From: Clostridia bacterium
Lineage (GTDB): Bacteria; Bacillota; Clostridia; Christensenellales; Borkfalkiaceae
Assembly (NCBI GenBank): GCA_017505675.1
Contig: JAFVOV010000108.1
Span: forward strand, 1 to 24,430
Direction: 5' to 3'
Length of the DNA: 24,430 bases
Positions 24,387 through 24,430 of this stretch are shown here, piece by piece (position 1 is the stretch's first letter; every line of letters starts with the position of its first letter). Position numbers and translations under genes: made by a program. The notes beneath the pieces are model-generated. The model searched no databases, was not told the origin of the DNA, and saw nothing but the letters and a program-made list of their open reading frames with translations.

Positions 24387-24430
24387 ATGAATAAATTATT
24401 AAAATATTTTGTATTAATTATGGGATTAGG
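24387..24430 (+). CDS. Start of a new gene, cut by the window end
   Basis: ATG 24387 with AAAGGA at 24372-24377. Only MNKLLKYFVLIMGL is visible, a Lys-rich start followed by a hydrophobic stretch, consistent with a signal peptide or membrane segment. The codons are AT-richer than those of the cluster. The function cannot be judged. Confidence 0.5.
   Translation, partial: MNKLLKYFVLIMGL

Overview
The window reads as chromosome from an uncultured, low-GC, Gram-positive-type bacterium, most likely a gut or rumen Clostridia (Bacillota). This rests on AT-rich intergenic DNA, strong GGAGG-type ribosome binding sites, lipoprotein signals, CUT1-type sugar transporter genes and very large secreted modular proteins. 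Ranks below class are a guess. Every supported gene is on the + strand. TGG encodes Trp and TGA acts as a stop elsewhere in the window, so I assume genetic code 11.

Layout. 1-434 is a gene-free repeat patch: three related long hairpins and four copies of a ~31-bp repeat separated by unrelated small hairpins. A strong promoter (629-657) then drives a 1033-aa secreted modular protein (769-3870), a 38-aa peptide gene (3885-4001) and a terminator (4023-4053). A second segment holds a PhnP-like metallo-hydrolase (4597-5430) and an AraC-family regulator (5473-6288). These two genes are flanked by two direct copies of a MITE-like dispersed repeat (4187-4331 and 6295-6441). A terminator (6511-6544) closes that segment.

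From a promoter at 6641-6669 a long co-oriented cluster begins. It contains a 41-aa peptide gene (6726-6851) overlapping an 812-aa secreted protein (6848-9286), then a terminator, a lipoprotein made of one beta-rich module (9395-10033) and a membrane-anchored modular protein (10049-12157). An ABC sugar importer without its ATPase follows (binding protein 12203, permeases 14068 and 15004). Next come a 949-aa secreted protein translationally coupled to the second permease (15993-18842) and a DUF4838 lipoprotein (18846-20939). The cluster ends with a second DUF4838 gene broken by a TGA codon (20994-23195), an SGNH hydrolase (23207-23896), its truncated tandem copy (23900-24325) and the start of an unrelated gene (24387).

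How it may work. The DUF4838 proteins have an alpha-glucuronidase-like N-terminal domain, and together with the SGNH hydrolase (possibly a deacylating esterase) and the importer they suggest a locus that captures and imports an acidic or acylated plant or host glycan. The surface proteins carry repeated beta-rich, probably carbohydrate-binding modules and would hold substrate at the cell surface. The substrate cannot be read from the sequence.

Most notable observations: (i) two short MKK..Y..P.I peptide genes, each beside one of the two large secreted proteins that share a particular domain; (ii) a single in-frame TGA at a conserved Trp position in the cytosolic DUF4838 gene; (iii) a 10-G tract just upstream of the AraC start, where losing one G would bring an ATG into frame; (iv) hairpin repeats with a compensatory base change.
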